Of a DNA stretch of 64,000 nt, positions 35,670-45,385 are shown piece after piece. The translations under genes and the position numbers were made by a program. The DNA lies in the NCBI GenBank assembly GCA_002478145.1, contig DLMI01000003.1, forward strand, positions 1 to 64,000, written 5' to 3'. The notes beneath the pieces were generated by a model. That model was not told the DNA's origin, searched no databases, and worked only from the letters and a program-made list of their open reading frames with translations. The DNA is from Acidobacteria bacterium UBA7540. Lineage in GTDB: Bacteria; Acidobacteriota; Terriglobia; UBA7540. Position 1 is the stretch's first letter; each line of letters begins with the position of its first letter.

Positions 35670-37955
35670 TCACTGGGCGCGAACATGAGAACTCAGTTTT
35701 CCCACCGCCGCGAGAGCGTCGCGATCCTGCGGGTCGCTCTTCAGGCCCGCCTGATACTCCCTCATCGCCTCCGCCCTTCGGCCCTGGGAGAGATAGAGTG
35801 CGCCTAATTTGAAGTGGGCTTGGCTGTTCTGTTGCTGCGGTGAAAGGGACAGCGCGGTGCGGAGTTCCGTCTCCGCAGATGCATTCTGGCCCGTCTTCCC
35901 ATAAGCGATTCCCAGGTTCAAGTGAGGGTTAGGGTCGTCGGGTTTCAGTTCAATGGCTTTATGGAGGAAGGAGACAGCCTCCGCGTAGCGCCCCTGGTTG
36001 GTACACACCAGCCCCAGGTTGTTCAAAATGGATGAGTCGTTAGGGGCCAACCTAAGGGCCTCACGCCACTCCTGTTCGGCAAGCTTCACGTCTCCCCGCT
36101 GCCAATGGATCAGTCCGAGCCCGCCGTAACCCCTGACATTCGGCTCGATCTCGACGGACCGGCGAAACTGTTCTTCGGCCTCAACAGTCCGCCCCTCCCC
36201 CAGATAGAGCTTTCCCAACGCATTTCGAGCGTTGGAATTCAAAGGAAAAAGGGAGACGGCCGTGCGCAACTCAGGCTCCGCGAGTTCGAGCGAATGCGTA
36301 TCCATGTACGCGACGCCGAGGTATAGGTGTGAGGCTGCATTATTTGGATCGAACTCGAGGGACTTTTTCAAAAAATCAACCGCTTCTGGGTATTGCTGGT
36401 TTTTCAGACACACCATCCCGAGGTCGCCTAATGTATACGGGTCTTGCGGCGCCATTTTGAGCGCTTCATGCCACTCTCGCTCGGCCGACTCCGCATCCCC
36501 CATTTCCCAATAGGTTGTCCCCAGAAACTCCCTGACATAGAAAGCGTCAGGACAAGCGGCCAACGTGTTCGTGTAAAGCGTCAAGTCATTTTTCCAATCG
36601 CGATTGCGCGTGACGATGCGGAACGAACAAAGTGCCACCAGGAGGACGAACGCGGTGGCAAGTGCCCTGCTCCAGACAGCGCCGCGGGCTGAGGCTCGAG
36701 CCCGCAATCTCAGGAATCCCCAACCCAGTAACCAACAAAAGCCTACAGACGGCAGGTAGAGATACCGTATCTCGAAAGCAGCACCGATCGGCATCCAACG
36801 GGCGTTCAGGGCCGGAGCCAGCGGCACCAGCATCCACAGGAGCCCGAACGATAGGGGCCGGGCGTGGCGCCACAAGAAAAAGAAAAGGGCGCCGCATACT
36901 GTTAAGGCAGCTACCCCCCCAACGACCGCCGGAACGAACCAGCCGGAGGGGGGGTGGAAAGGGCAGAACACGCGGAGGTCCAAGGGCCAAAGAACATTCC
37001 AAAGATATTGACCTATCAGGGCGATAGCGGATACAAATGTTTGGTACCAAGTGAGATCGTAATTCCGACCCGACCTCAGTGCCCCCAAAACGCGAACGCG
37101 GAACACAAGGTACGCAACGGTCAGGAGCCACAGCACCGCGTAGCGCAAAACTTTTTGAGCCGGCCTCGTTTCCGCACGGTCGGCGCGGTAGAAGTGTTCG
37201 TAGACGGTGGCCAGCAGTGGCAGCGTCACCGCCTGCTCCTTGGAGAATATAGCCAGCGCGAAGCTCCCCGCCATAGCAAGCTGCGCGAAGTACGAAAATC
37301 TCCCGCCAGGCCGCGCCACTGCCAAGAAAAACCAGAAAGTGAGCAGGTAGAATATGCTCAACTGCAAATCGGGGCTGGCCGCAATCCAGGCAATTGCTTC
37401 AGTGTGGATAGGATGGATTGCAAACAATACGGCTGCCATTAATGCCAAATTGCGGTCCTGGAACATCCGCTTCGTAAGTAGAAAGACAGCACACACGACC
37501 GCCCCGTGAAGGACGATGTTGGCCAGATGAAAGCCGAAAGGGTGAGGCCCGAAAACTTGATAGCAAAGCAGATACCCCACATTCATTAAGGGCCGATAAT
37601 ATTTCAGGGCCTCCACACCGAGGTAAGAGGAGACCGGAGTCGTAAAGATTTTCGCCAAATGGTGGAAATTGCGGATGTAGGGGTTATCCAGCACCTGCAT
37701 CTCGTCGTCAGAAACGAAGCCGTTGCGCAGGGTATTTAAATAGGGCAAAGCCGCACCGACCGCCAAAAAGGCAATCAGTGTGAGGTCCGAAAAGCGGGAC
37801 AAGCCCTGCCGCCCGCTCACGTCGGAAGGAAGATTGGGCTGCTGCTTTTTCAGCCCAACGCTCAGGGGCGCCCGGGAAGAACCTCCACTTCTTCTCCCGG
37901 ACCCGCCGCGGCCGTGGCGTTGCTGACCGGCTTTATCTGAACGTAGCGGGGCCAT
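35670..37955 (-). CDS. Polytopic membrane protein with C-terminal TPR repeats (TMTC-like)
   Basis: About 761 residues. The N-terminal half has around ten hydrophobic helices. Near its start is FVSDDEMQVLDNPYIRNF, an acidic first-loop motif like that of GT-C glycosyltransferases and TMTC proteins, followed by YYRPLMNVGYLL and LFAIHPIHTEAIAW. The C-terminal half has about eight TPR units (for example LGTTYWEMGDAESAEREW and NNLGLVCTNQGRYAEAVSF). A dolichyl/polyprenyl-phosphate-sugar-dependent O-glycosyltransferase role is suggested, not shown. I start at the ATG at 37955; an upstream in-frame TTG at 38027 is an alternative. It diverges from the TPR gene at 38283. Confidence 0.82.
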   Translation of the reverse strand: MAPLRSDKAGQQRHGRGGSGRRSGGSSRAPLSVGLKKQQPNLPSDVSGRQGLSRFSDLTLIAFLAVGAALPYLNTLRNGFVSDDEMQVLDNPYIRNFHHLAKIFTTPVSSYLGVEALKYYRPLMNVGYLLCYQVFGPHPFGFHLANIVLHGAVVCAVFLLTKRMFQDRNLALMAAVLFAIHPIHTEAIAWIAASPDLQLSIFYLLTFWFFLAVARPGGRFSYFAQLAMAGSFALAIFSKEQAVTLPLLATVYEHFYRADRAETRPAQKVLRYAVLWLLTVAYLVFRVRVLGALRSGRNYDLTWYQTFVSAIALIGQYLWNVLWPLDLRVFCPFHPPSGWFVPAVVGGVAALTVCGALFFFLWRHARPLSFGLLWMLVPLAPALNARWMPIGAAFEIRYLYLPSVGFCWLLGWGFLRLRARASARGAVWSRALATAFVLLVALCSFRIVTRNRDWKNDLTLYTNTLAACPDAFYVREFLGTTYWEMGDAESAEREWHEALKMAPQDPYTLGDLGMVCLKNQQYPEAVDFLKKSLEFDPNNAASHLYLGVAYMDTHSLELAEPELRTAVSLFPLNSNARNALGKLYLGEGRTVEAEEQFRRSVEIEPNVRGYGGLGLIHWQRGDVKLAEQEWREALRLAPNDSSILNNLGLVCTNQGRYAEAVSFLHKAIELKPDDPNPHLNLGIAYGKTGQNASAETELRTALSLSPQQQNSQAHFKLGALYLSQGRRAEAMREYQAGLKSDPQDRDALAAVGKLSSHVRAQ

Positions 37956-38282
37956 GTTATCGAGGTCGGACTTCCATTTTGATTTCACGTCCGACTCTAA
38001 TGTACACCTGACCACCTCCGCGAACAATGCTCCAGCCCACCGCGGAAGTTGGCCGAAGAAGGGCTTGAGGCGAAGCGCAAGGCGGCCTCAGAAGAGGCCA
38101 TGGCGATTGAAGCTTGATTCGAGGGGGCCGCTTGGCGTAGAATCCTGCGAGAAAGCGCGATTGAAAGCGGAGATTCCGGCGTAGGGCACTCCTGCCCAGG
38201 ATGCCAAAATGGAAATCCTGGGACAGGCGCTGCCGGGGGAGGCGCTTGTATGCAACGCGGGCTTGGCTGGGCGGAGAGGTCC

Positions 38283-39338
38283 ATGAACTGCGGGTTCTCG
38301 GGCGGAGCAGGTAAGCCCCTGTTGCTCGTGTGTCTGGCGCTCGGGCTAGCTTGGCCCGCCTCCGCACAGCAACGACACAGAGTGCTGATCGCGGGTTTCG
38401 AGGTCCAACTCCAGGGTACGGTTCGCCTGGAAGAGGGGAAGAAGCATGTCGCAGACGCGGACGTGCGCCTGGAAGATCCGCAGGGCCGGGTCGTCGGAGA
38501 ACAACCAGTCAGCACGAACGGGCAATTCTGTTTCTCAGGTCTTCCCAAACTCGCATATACTCTCATCGTGACCGCCGACGGCCATGGGACTTACGTTCAG
38601 CGGCTGGACCTAACGAATGAGGGAGGCACGACCAACGTCAATATCGTTTTAAGGCCCATCAAGAACGAGGAAATAACCGCGCCCGCTGATGGGGCCCGCA
38701 CCGACGCCACGGCACCAAAGAAAGCCCGCAAAGAGTTGGAAAGGGGGGTTCGCGCCTCCGAGGAGCGCAATCTGAGTGAGGCGCACGCCCATTTCGAGAA
38801 GGCCGTCAAGATCTACCCCTGTTATGCACGGGCTCAGGTGGATCTTGCCTTGACGCTGATGCGAGAACGCGACTCGCCGCATGCCGAGGCGCCACTCAAG
38901 AAGGCGATCGAGTGCGATCCCGACTTCGTGCAGCCTTACCTCCACCTTGGGCGGCTCTTTAACGCCGAGCACCGCTACGACGAGAGCCGCAGCGTCCTGG
39001 CGGATGGAGTCCGCCGAGCGCCCAGTTCCTGGCAGTTGTACTATCACCTCGGGCAGGCCGATGAAGGCCTTAAGAACTACCCGCTGGCCGAGCAGGAACT
39101 CCTGCGGGCGTTGTCGTTCCGCCCCGACGACTCTGCCGCTGTCCACGAGAAACTCGCTGACGTCTGCTTGAGGGAGAATGCTTACGATAAGGCTTACGCG
39201 GAGATGCGTGCCTATCTGCGGACCGATCCCGACGGACCATACGCCGCCAGAATAAGAGCCGCCATGCAGAAGTTGGAATCGGCGGGCCTCGTCCACCCAA
39301 CGCAGAGTCAGCTCATCTCAGGGCCGCCGAAGTTGTAG
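38283..39338 (+). CDS. Exported protein with carboxypeptidase-regulatory-like domain and TPR repeats
   Basis: A 351-residue protein with a signal peptide (KPLLLVCLALGLAWPASA). A small beta domain at about 45-125 (VQLQGTVRLEEGKKHVADAD, then TNGQFCFSGLPKLAYTLIV) resembles carboxypeptidase regulatory-like folds. Four or more TPR units follow (for example EAHAHFEKAVKIYPCYARA and PYLHLGRLFNAEHRYDES). The combination is frequent in Acidobacteriota secreted proteins, by memory. It is likely a periplasmic scaffold. The ATG at 38283 has GGAGAGG just upstream; a frame extending to 38250 is less likely. It lies divergent to the TMTC-like gene. Confidence 0.8.
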   Translation: MNCGFSGGAGKPLLLVCLALGLAWPASAQQRHRVLIAGFEVQLQGTVRLEEGKKHVADADVRLEDPQGRVVGEQPVSTNGQFCFSGLPKLAYTLIVTADGHGTYVQRLDLTNEGGTTNVNIVLRPIKNEEITAPADGARTDATAPKKARKELERGVRASEERNLSEAHAHFEKAVKIYPCYARAQVDLALTLMRERDSPHAEAPLKKAIECDPDFVQPYLHLGRLFNAEHRYDESRSVLADGVRRAPSSWQLYYHLGQADEGLKNYPLAEQELLRALSFRPDDSAAVHEKLADVCLRENAYDKAYAEMRAYLRTDPDGPYAARIRAAMQKLESAGLVHPTQSQLISGPPKL

Positions 39339-39420
39339 TTGTCGGTTGATTAGTTCGCGAGGCGGCGCAGGGTTCTCGCCTGCGCCAGTCGTGGTTGGCG
39401 CGTGCTCCGGGACCCAATCC

Positions 39421-39610
39421 CCAGCAACCGCCTTTCAGCCCGCTTGAGCGGGCGGCATCATTTAGCCCATGGCGTGAGCCATGGGACCGAGTCCCCAGCA
39501 ACCGCCTTTCAGCCCGCTTGAGCGGGCGACATCATTTAGCCCATGGCGTGAGCCATGGGACCGAGTCCCCAGCAACCGCGTCTCAGCCCGCTTCAGCGGG
39601 CGACATCATT
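39421..39610. repeat. 74-bp tandem repeat array of REP elements
   Basis: Units start at 39421, 39495 and 39569, exactly 74 bp apart; the third is cut off at the stop codon of the RAYT gene. Each has two hairpins, CCCGCTTGAGCGGG and CCCATGGCGTGAGCCATGGG, joined by CGACATCATTTAG. This is a BIME-like arrangement. An inverted copy of the same unit lies on the other side of the RAYT gene at 40121-40169. Confidence 0.85.
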
Positions 39611-40052
39611 AGAGATTATCCTTGTCGTATTTCACCCCGTGCCTTTTGAGCAAGGCAGCAACCTCTTCTTCGTAAGTCAGCTTGCGATGGTGCGCTTCCT
39701 GGTTGAGGATGTAATTCCTTACTTCCTCTATTTTCGAGGGGCTGACGCTGAAGCCGGCGTACCCGATTTGCCAGGCAAAGCCGACGGCGGGCCAGCGTTC
39801 ATTCGCCACCTTTGACGAATTGGCTTTGACCTTGTCCATCATTTCGGAGAGCGAAAGGGCGGCAGGAAGCACGAACAACAAATGAACATGGTCTTTCGGG
39901 CCGTTTACAAGCAGTGATTGCCCTTTAAGGCGTCCGATGATCCCTCCCATGTAGGCAAACAATTCCTCCTTGATTGTAGTCGTTAAGAGGGGCCGGCGGT
40001 CTTTGGTGCTGAAAATGGCGTGAATGATCAAGCTGCTGTACGTGTGTGGCAC
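39609..40052 (-). mobile_element. REP-associated tyrosine transposase (RAYT, IS200-like)
   Basis: A 147-residue Y1 single-strand transposase. The start VPHTYSSLIIHAIFSTKDRR is family-typical, the HuH motif is HVHLLFVLP, and the likely catalytic tyrosine lies in RNYILNQEAHHRKLTYEEE. The C-terminal tail LLKRHGVKYDKDNL also matches. I start at the GTG at 40052, with GAGG five bases upstream. The open frame continues to 40097, but that part encodes a REP half-site and is not protein. Palindromic REP units flank the gene in inverted orientation, as for other RAYTs that mobilise REP sequences. All family residues that I can check are present, so it may be active. Confidence 0.85.
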
Positions 40053-40120
40053 TCGTTCCTCTTGAATCCGGTTGATGTCGCCCCTGGCGGGGCTCACGGT
40101 TTCTTAGCCATCCCTCATCC

Positions 40121-40169
40121 CCATAGCTGACGCTATGGGCTAACCGATGTCGCCCGCCACGGCGGGCTT
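40121..40169. repeat. Inverted REP copy flanking the RAYT gene
   Basis: On the minus strand this reads GCCCGCCGTGGCGGGC, CGACATCGGTTAGCCCATAG and CGTCAGCTATGG. It is the same two-hairpin unit as at 39421-39610 with compensating changes in both stems. A further half copy lies at 40074-40095 within the upstream extension of the RAYT frame. Confidence 0.75.
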
Positions 40170-40267
40170 ATTGCCGAAGCGCACGCCGTTTCTTACCCCT
40201 GGGAGGGGCGCAAGGGTCCGGTGCTCCCTAGCCTCCACGCATTCACTCCCGCAAAACGCTGGGCAGG

Positions 40268-40307
40268 GGAAAAGAAAAAGCGGGTTGGGCCGCGAGGCCC
40301 AACCCGC
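40268..40307 (-). terminator. Rho-independent terminator of the TonB receptor gene
   Basis: A perfect 12-bp stem (GCGGGTTGGGCC and its complement) encloses the loop TCGC. On the minus strand it is followed by CTTTTTCTTTTCCC. It begins about 55 bp after the stop of the receptor gene transcribed on that strand. Confidence 0.85.
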
Positions 40308-40361
40308 CAGAGAGTTCCTGCTGCGGAAGGGGCGGTCTGTGAACCACCCCTTGTGTGGAAC

Positions 40362-43300
40362 TCAGAAGGAAACACGCAAGCCAAGCTGGATCATCCGCGT
40401 GTATTGGCCCGCCGCCCCCGCCGCCGCCCCTATCGCGTTGAACTGGTTGGTTGGGCCGTAGAGCGCACCGAAGTCGGGCTCATCCAGCAGGTTGAGGCAA
40501 GGATTGTTCCAGCATGCATCGGAGAATTCCATGTGATTGGTCGCGTTGAACATCTCCATGTAGAATTGAATGCCCACGCGCTCCGTGATCCGAGTATCCT
40601 TGGTGATGCCGAGGTCGAGATTGTAGCGCGACATCCCGCGCAGATCGCCCGTAGTCATACTCCGTCCGTCGATACCCGGAAACATCGGCCGGAACTGGCT
40701 GAATATCTGCTGCGCATTATTCCCGAACAAGTTAATGCCCGGTCCACCATTGGAAGCGTTGCCATTCGAGCCGGCAAGTCCGGTTTCCGTGATGCCGAAT
40801 TTGGGTGAGTTGCTGAGCGTCGCGGTGTTAACACTCACCGGTACGGCCCCGGCGCAGATGCCCGCATAGCCTTCGCCGAACTCCTGGCAGGAACCGGTGT
40901 ACATCGGTATGGGATAGCCGGTCCCGAAAGTGAAGAGGGGCGAAATGGACCAGCCACCGATGATTCTGCTCAGCACCGGGTTTGAGCTCGCGAAGCGTCG
41001 GCCTTTGCTGAAAGGCAGTTCGTACGTACCGAGGAGGTTAAAGACGGCTTTCCGGTCCCAGAACTGCGGTCCGTAGTCGACTCGGTAGTTCCAGGGATTG
41101 GTGGAGTCGGCTTCGGTATATTCCTGGTTAATGGATTGGGTGCCGAGGCTGTGTTGATAAGTGAGGTTGCCATTGAACGTCAGGCCATGTGAAGCCCGCT
41201 TTTGCACCGAAATGACCAGGGCCTGATAGTTGGAGAAGCCGTCGGTCGTGTCCGCCAGAGCAAGCTCGGCCTGGTTGGTCGAGATGAGGGCGGGCCCGAA
41301 TACGAACGAGCTGTCCATGTCAGCCCACATACTGGTTACCGAGTTGGTGACAATGTTGCCATATTCTTGAGAGGCGACGGCGGCCGTGCAATTCGCGAAG
41401 CCGCCGCAGTAGGCGCTGCCCGCCAGGGCCTTCTCGAAGAAGGGCTGTGTGGCGCTCATCGAGACGGCGCTCTTTTGGCCCGGCAGCGCTTGGCCTGTCA
41501 GGGCGGACCAGACGTTGGCGTAAGCTTGGGCGAAGGTCTGCCCGCCATAATTCATCATCCAGGGGACATCATTCAAGTCGATACCCTGGTAGAGGTGCTT
41601 GGCCCAGTTGCCCGCGTAGCCTACTTCCAGGATCATATCACCTTTCAACTGCCGCTGGATACTGACGTCGATCTGGTCCGAGGTTCCGGGCCGGAAGTTG
41701 TAGCCCAACGATTCGGCGAGAGGCGAATAGGGGGCGTTAACGCCCGGCTGCACCGGGCTCGCCAGGGTTTGCGAAATGGCCGGGAAGGGCGCGACGTTCC
41801 CATCCACGCCGATCCTGAACGCATTGGTCGGGTCCACCCCGCTGGGGCCCAGGCACTGGCCGGAGGTCGAGGCGCCATAGCACGATACCGGCTGTAGGAA
41901 GCCATCGCCCAGGGAGGGGCCGGAAATCTGGTCTATAGCGTTGATCCGGTCGTAGAAACGACCGTACCCCCCACGGACCACCGTGGACTTACCGCCGAAC
42001 AGCTTGCCTAGCAAGCCCTCGCTAACGTTGGGGTTCCACGCCAGAGAAACGCGCGGGCCGAAACCCCCGTAAAAGGGAGCGTACGGATATTTCAATCCGG
42101 CGCCCACCGCCCTGATCGGCGTGAACCCGATTGTCGGGTTGTACACCTGCCCGGCCTGCGCGGCTGCCAGGCGATTGCCCAGATAATTCTCCGGCGTAAG
42201 GATGTTGCCGGCAGGGTCCACCTCAATATCCTGCTCGCCGTTTAGTTCATAGGGCGGCATCTGCACGCTATAGTTGAGACCGTAACTGAGGGTGAGACTG
42301 GGCTTGATTTTCCAGGTGTCGCTGAAGTAAAGGCTGTAATCATCATCTTTATCGAAAGTGACCAAAGGCGTACCGAGAGGATTCAGGTTCAGGTTCGCCC
42401 CAGTGCGGGTGGCGACAATCGAGGATTCACCCACTATGCCCAGCAACTCGCCATACCAGCTCTTGTAGGTACTGAGCTCGTCGTCGGGAAGGCAGTTGGC
42501 AGAGAGGGTACTGGTGCACGGCTGCGGCAGGTATTTGGGGTCCATTACCACGCTGCTGCCGTTGGTGAGTTGATAGACGAGCTGGGTCAGCCCTCCCACC
42601 ACGTTGTCGTACCGGTTGAAGTGCATCCAAATGTGGTGTGCTTCGCCCCCGAACTGGAAGAGGTGGGTGCCCCTGAGCCAAGTCAGCGTGTCGCGGTAGT
42701 CAAAATCGTGCGCGTCCCAGAGCCGGGGGCGGGCACTCTGGGTGTTAATGTTCATGGGGATCATGTTGGCGGACTCGCCGAATTCCATCGCCCCCGGAAT
42801 GCCTGAAATCTGGGGCACAGCGCCCGCCCGGTCCCACTGCCAATAGTCTCGCTTATAGCCGAAGCGGAAGTCGTTGGTCAGCGTGGGCGAAAGCGTGGTG
42901 GTGAGCCCCGTCGTAAAGAGACGTGGCTGGAGTGGCTGGCTGGAACCTGAGGCGGGGTCACCCTTCGTGTCGCCCGGCAGCAGGCCTCCGTAGTCTACCT
43001 GGGCGGTATTAGGATTGCTCTCCCGGTAATATCGCCAAGTGCTGAAGAAGCGATTCTTCGCCCCGAAGTCGTGGTCGACTCGGACCGTTCCGATGTCGTC
43101 CCTGAGCGGGTAGCTCAAATTGGCGCGATAGCCGTAGGTGTTCCCGTAGTGGTCGCCATCAGCCATGTCGTTAGGCTCGGGTTCGTATTTGGACCAGATT
43201 TGGCTCGCTACCGGGTTGAGATAGACGCCGCGCGGATCACAAGGCAGCCCGCCGCTGGGCCCGCATTGAGTGGAAGTGTTCTTAGGCGCAAAGTTATACT

Positions 43301-44354
43301 GCACGAGGGTACCATTAGCGTCAGGGAGTTGCAGGATGCCTGCCTTCAGGTTGTCCGACGGTACAAGGACCTCAATCGGGCCTGAGCGCGGGTAACGCTC
43401 GCCTTCATAATTCATGAAAAAGTAGGTCTTGCCACCCAATAAGGGCGGCAGCAGGGGACCGCCCACGGCGCCGCCGAAACGGTTAAGATGGAACGTGGGC
43501 TTCTTATCGCCAACGAAATTGTTGTACCAGTCGTTGGAGTCCAACACTTGACCCTGGTAGTAATCGTAGGCCGCGCCGTGGAACGCGTTGGTGCCGCGCT
43601 TGGTGACCACCATCGCCTGGGCGCCGGTGGACGAGCTGAAGTCGGCGGTCATGTTGTTGGTGTTGACCTTGAACTCCTCGACGCTCTCTATCGGCATGGG
43701 GAGCACACCGCGGTTACCATTGATATAACCGTTGTCACCTTCAAGAACGCTGGTGTTGCTGGCGCCGTCCACCATGAAGGTGTTCTCGTCGCTCATGGCG
43801 CCGCCGACTTGGCCGCCTGTTTCGTTGCCCCCTACATCTCCATGATAAGACGGCGCCACGGTGGGTTGATAGTAAAGTAAACTCGTGACGTCACGATCCG
43901 TGCTGGGCATGTTGAGTATCGCGCCACCCGAGAGGCTCGTGCCCATGGTGGAGTTCGTCGTTTGCAGCTCCGCGCCAACGGTGGCACGGACTTCTACGGT
44001 TTGCGTAGCTGCCCCCACTTCAAGCGCCACGTTGAAGGTGTAATCCTTACCCACTTCCAATGTCGCGTTCGTAATCTCGGCTTTGCGGAAACCCTTCGCA
44101 TCCGCGGTGATGGTGTAAACGCCGACCCTGAGGCCCACAAATTCATAATGGCCGGCCTTGTTAGTTTGCGTCGTGCGCGCTTCATTCGTTGAGGTGTCGA
44201 CCACCATAACAGTGGCTCCTGGCACCACGGCGCCTGACGGGTCGGTGACGGTTCCGGCCACGTTGGCCGACGACAGAGTTTGCGCCGAAACAGACACCGC
44301 AGCGACAGCCAGCATGAACAAAAAAGCAAGAATAATCCCCAAGTTTCGCATCAT
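40362..44354 (-). CDS. TonB-dependent receptor, Oar-like, with carboxypeptidase-regulatory domain
   Basis: A 1330-residue outer-membrane protein. It has a signal peptide (ILAFLFMLAVAAVSVSA), an N-terminal carboxypeptidase regulatory-like domain (GTVTDPSGAVVPGATVMVVD, about residues 31-115) and a plug domain at about 120-260. A long barrel ends with the C-terminal aromatic strand IQLGLRVSF. This size and order are typical of the large Oar-like receptor families of Acidobacteriota. The ligand is unknown; such proteins import bulky substrates or export proteins. A GGAGGG site lies five bases before the ATG at 44354, and a strong terminator follows the gene, so it is monocistronic. Confidence 0.95.
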   Translation of the reverse strand: MMRNLGIILAFLFMLAVAAVSVSAQTLSSANVAGTVTDPSGAVVPGATVMVVDTSTNEARTTQTNKAGHYEFVGLRVGVYTITADAKGFRKAEITNATLEVGKDYTFNVALEVGAATQTVEVRATVGAELQTTNSTMGTSLSGGAILNMPSTDRDVTSLLYYQPTVAPSYHGDVGGNETGGQVGGAMSDENTFMVDGASNTSVLEGDNGYINGNRGVLPMPIESVEEFKVNTNNMTADFSSSTGAQAMVVTKRGTNAFHGAAYDYYQGQVLDSNDWYNNFVGDKKPTFHLNRFGGAVGGPLLPPLLGGKTYFFMNYEGERYPRSGPIEVLVPSDNLKAGILQLPDANGTLVQYNFAPKNTSTQCGPSGGLPCDPRGVYLNPVASQIWSKYEPEPNDMADGDHYGNTYGYRANLSYPLRDDIGTVRVDHDFGAKNRFFSTWRYYRESNPNTAQVDYGGLLPGDTKGDPASGSSQPLQPRLFTTGLTTTLSPTLTNDFRFGYKRDYWQWDRAGAVPQISGIPGAMEFGESANMIPMNINTQSARPRLWDAHDFDYRDTLTWLRGTHLFQFGGEAHHIWMHFNRYDNVVGGLTQLVYQLTNGSSVVMDPKYLPQPCTSTLSANCLPDDELSTYKSWYGELLGIVGESSIVATRTGANLNLNPLGTPLVTFDKDDDYSLYFSDTWKIKPSLTLSYGLNYSVQMPPYELNGEQDIEVDPAGNILTPENYLGNRLAAAQAGQVYNPTIGFTPIRAVGAGLKYPYAPFYGGFGPRVSLAWNPNVSEGLLGKLFGGKSTVVRGGYGRFYDRINAIDQISGPSLGDGFLQPVSCYGASTSGQCLGPSGVDPTNAFRIGVDGNVAPFPAISQTLASPVQPGVNAPYSPLAESLGYNFRPGTSDQIDVSIQRQLKGDMILEVGYAGNWAKHLYQGIDLNDVPWMMNYGGQTFAQAYANVWSALTGQALPGQKSAVSMSATQPFFEKALAGSAYCGGFANCTAAVASQEYGNIVTNSVTSMWADMDSSFVFGPALISTNQAELALADTTDGFSNYQALVISVQKRASHGLTFNGNLTYQHSLGTQSINQEYTEADSTNPWNYRVDYGPQFWDRKAVFNLLGTYELPFSKGRRFASSNPVLSRIIGGWSISPLFTFGTGYPIPMYTGSCQEFGEGYAGICAGAVPVSVNTATLSNSPKFGITETGLAGSNGNASNGGPGINLFGNNAQQIFSQFRPMFPGIDGRSMTTGDLRGMSRYNLDLGITKDTRITERVGIQFYMEMFNATNHMEFSDACWNNPCLNLLDEPDFGALYGPTNQFNAIGAAAGAAGQYTRMIQLGLRVSF

Positions 44355-45385
44355 CTATACCCTCCTGTAGGATTGATCCACGCGACGCTCGAGATGAGGC
44401 TGGCAAGCCTCCAGTGGATCCACGTTTCCATTGAATCTTGTTCGAGGGCGAGGAGTGAACGTAAGTCTCGTTGGTGGCAACCGCCCATAGCCTTTGCCGC
44501 AACGTAGGCCGCCAGACCGTTGCGTCCCTTTCTGCCTGCACTCTTATAAGAGTTCCCGACTACCCTAACCCGATGCTCCCCGTAAAATTGGGGAGTCCTT
44601 GTTACCGCTTTGCTTTCGCAGAAAGTTACGGAATTATTGCACTCGCGTTAAAAACCGACGAAACGAAGGGGGAACATATAGCAACTCAAGTCTAGTTGTC
44701 AAGCCAAACTTGGGGCATTCCTCCCTTGCCCGTCTGGGCTTAATTTCAATTCAGAAGAAGTGGGATCCAAGACTCTCCTCACGGGTCTCAAGTGCAATCA
44801 AGCCCGGGGACAGGACGACATTAGCCTCTGCTCCGGGTACACCCCCACTTCTACCCATCTTCCGTGGAGCAATCGAGATTCCAAAGCAGTCACCGCACCT
44901 AAGCACATGATTGTGTTAGTGATAGTGTCTCCGGCCAAGTTTCACGTTGCGCCGGAGAATCCCAAAAAAAGAATATCTATACAAAAAACTGTAATCCCTC
45001 CCGAACTCTGGAGTTTCCTTCGCTGAGCGTTGGTATCATTTGGGACGGGACCCGTTTCGAAACGCCGGTCATTCCCGCGAAAGCGGGAATCCAGTCCGTC
45101 GACAGCGCATTTCCGAGGGTTTGGCGAGTGGATTCCCGCTTTCGCGGGAATGACTGCGGTGTGCGGCCACCTGCACAGAGTTTGGCGGTAAGAATCTAAA
45201 AAGTAGAAGTCAATCGAGCCAGCCACCTCTTCCTTGCAGGCGCCTACAAGCCCTCTCTCTGCCGGTACCACTCGACTCACAAACGGTTTTGCGCCGCCAT
45301 CATTTACTCCACGTGCAAACGAAATGTCAAGGATAAAATGACGGAGTGCTCCCCGCCGACCACCTACCATCTATCACCTTACATG
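44355..45385. other. Long intergenic region upstream of the receptor gene
   Basis: About 1 kb without a gene. At 45071-45154 a pair of inverted copies of the dispersed palindrome ATTCCCGCGAAAGCGGGAAT encloses about 40 bp. The part next to the receptor gene probably holds its promoter. No tRNA or riboswitch fold was recognised. Confidence 0.45.

Noticed and set aside
39421..39610. A CRISPR array
   Set aside because: The units are 74 bp tandem copies with internal hairpins and no unique spacers, and there are no cas genes.
40053..40097. Extra 15 codons at the start of the RAYT frame
   Set aside because: The DNA there is a REP half-site, and family members start at PHTYSS.
42427..42681. Small minus-strand protein inside the TonB receptor gene
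   Set aside because: It is out of frame with the 1330-residue receptor and has no independent signals.
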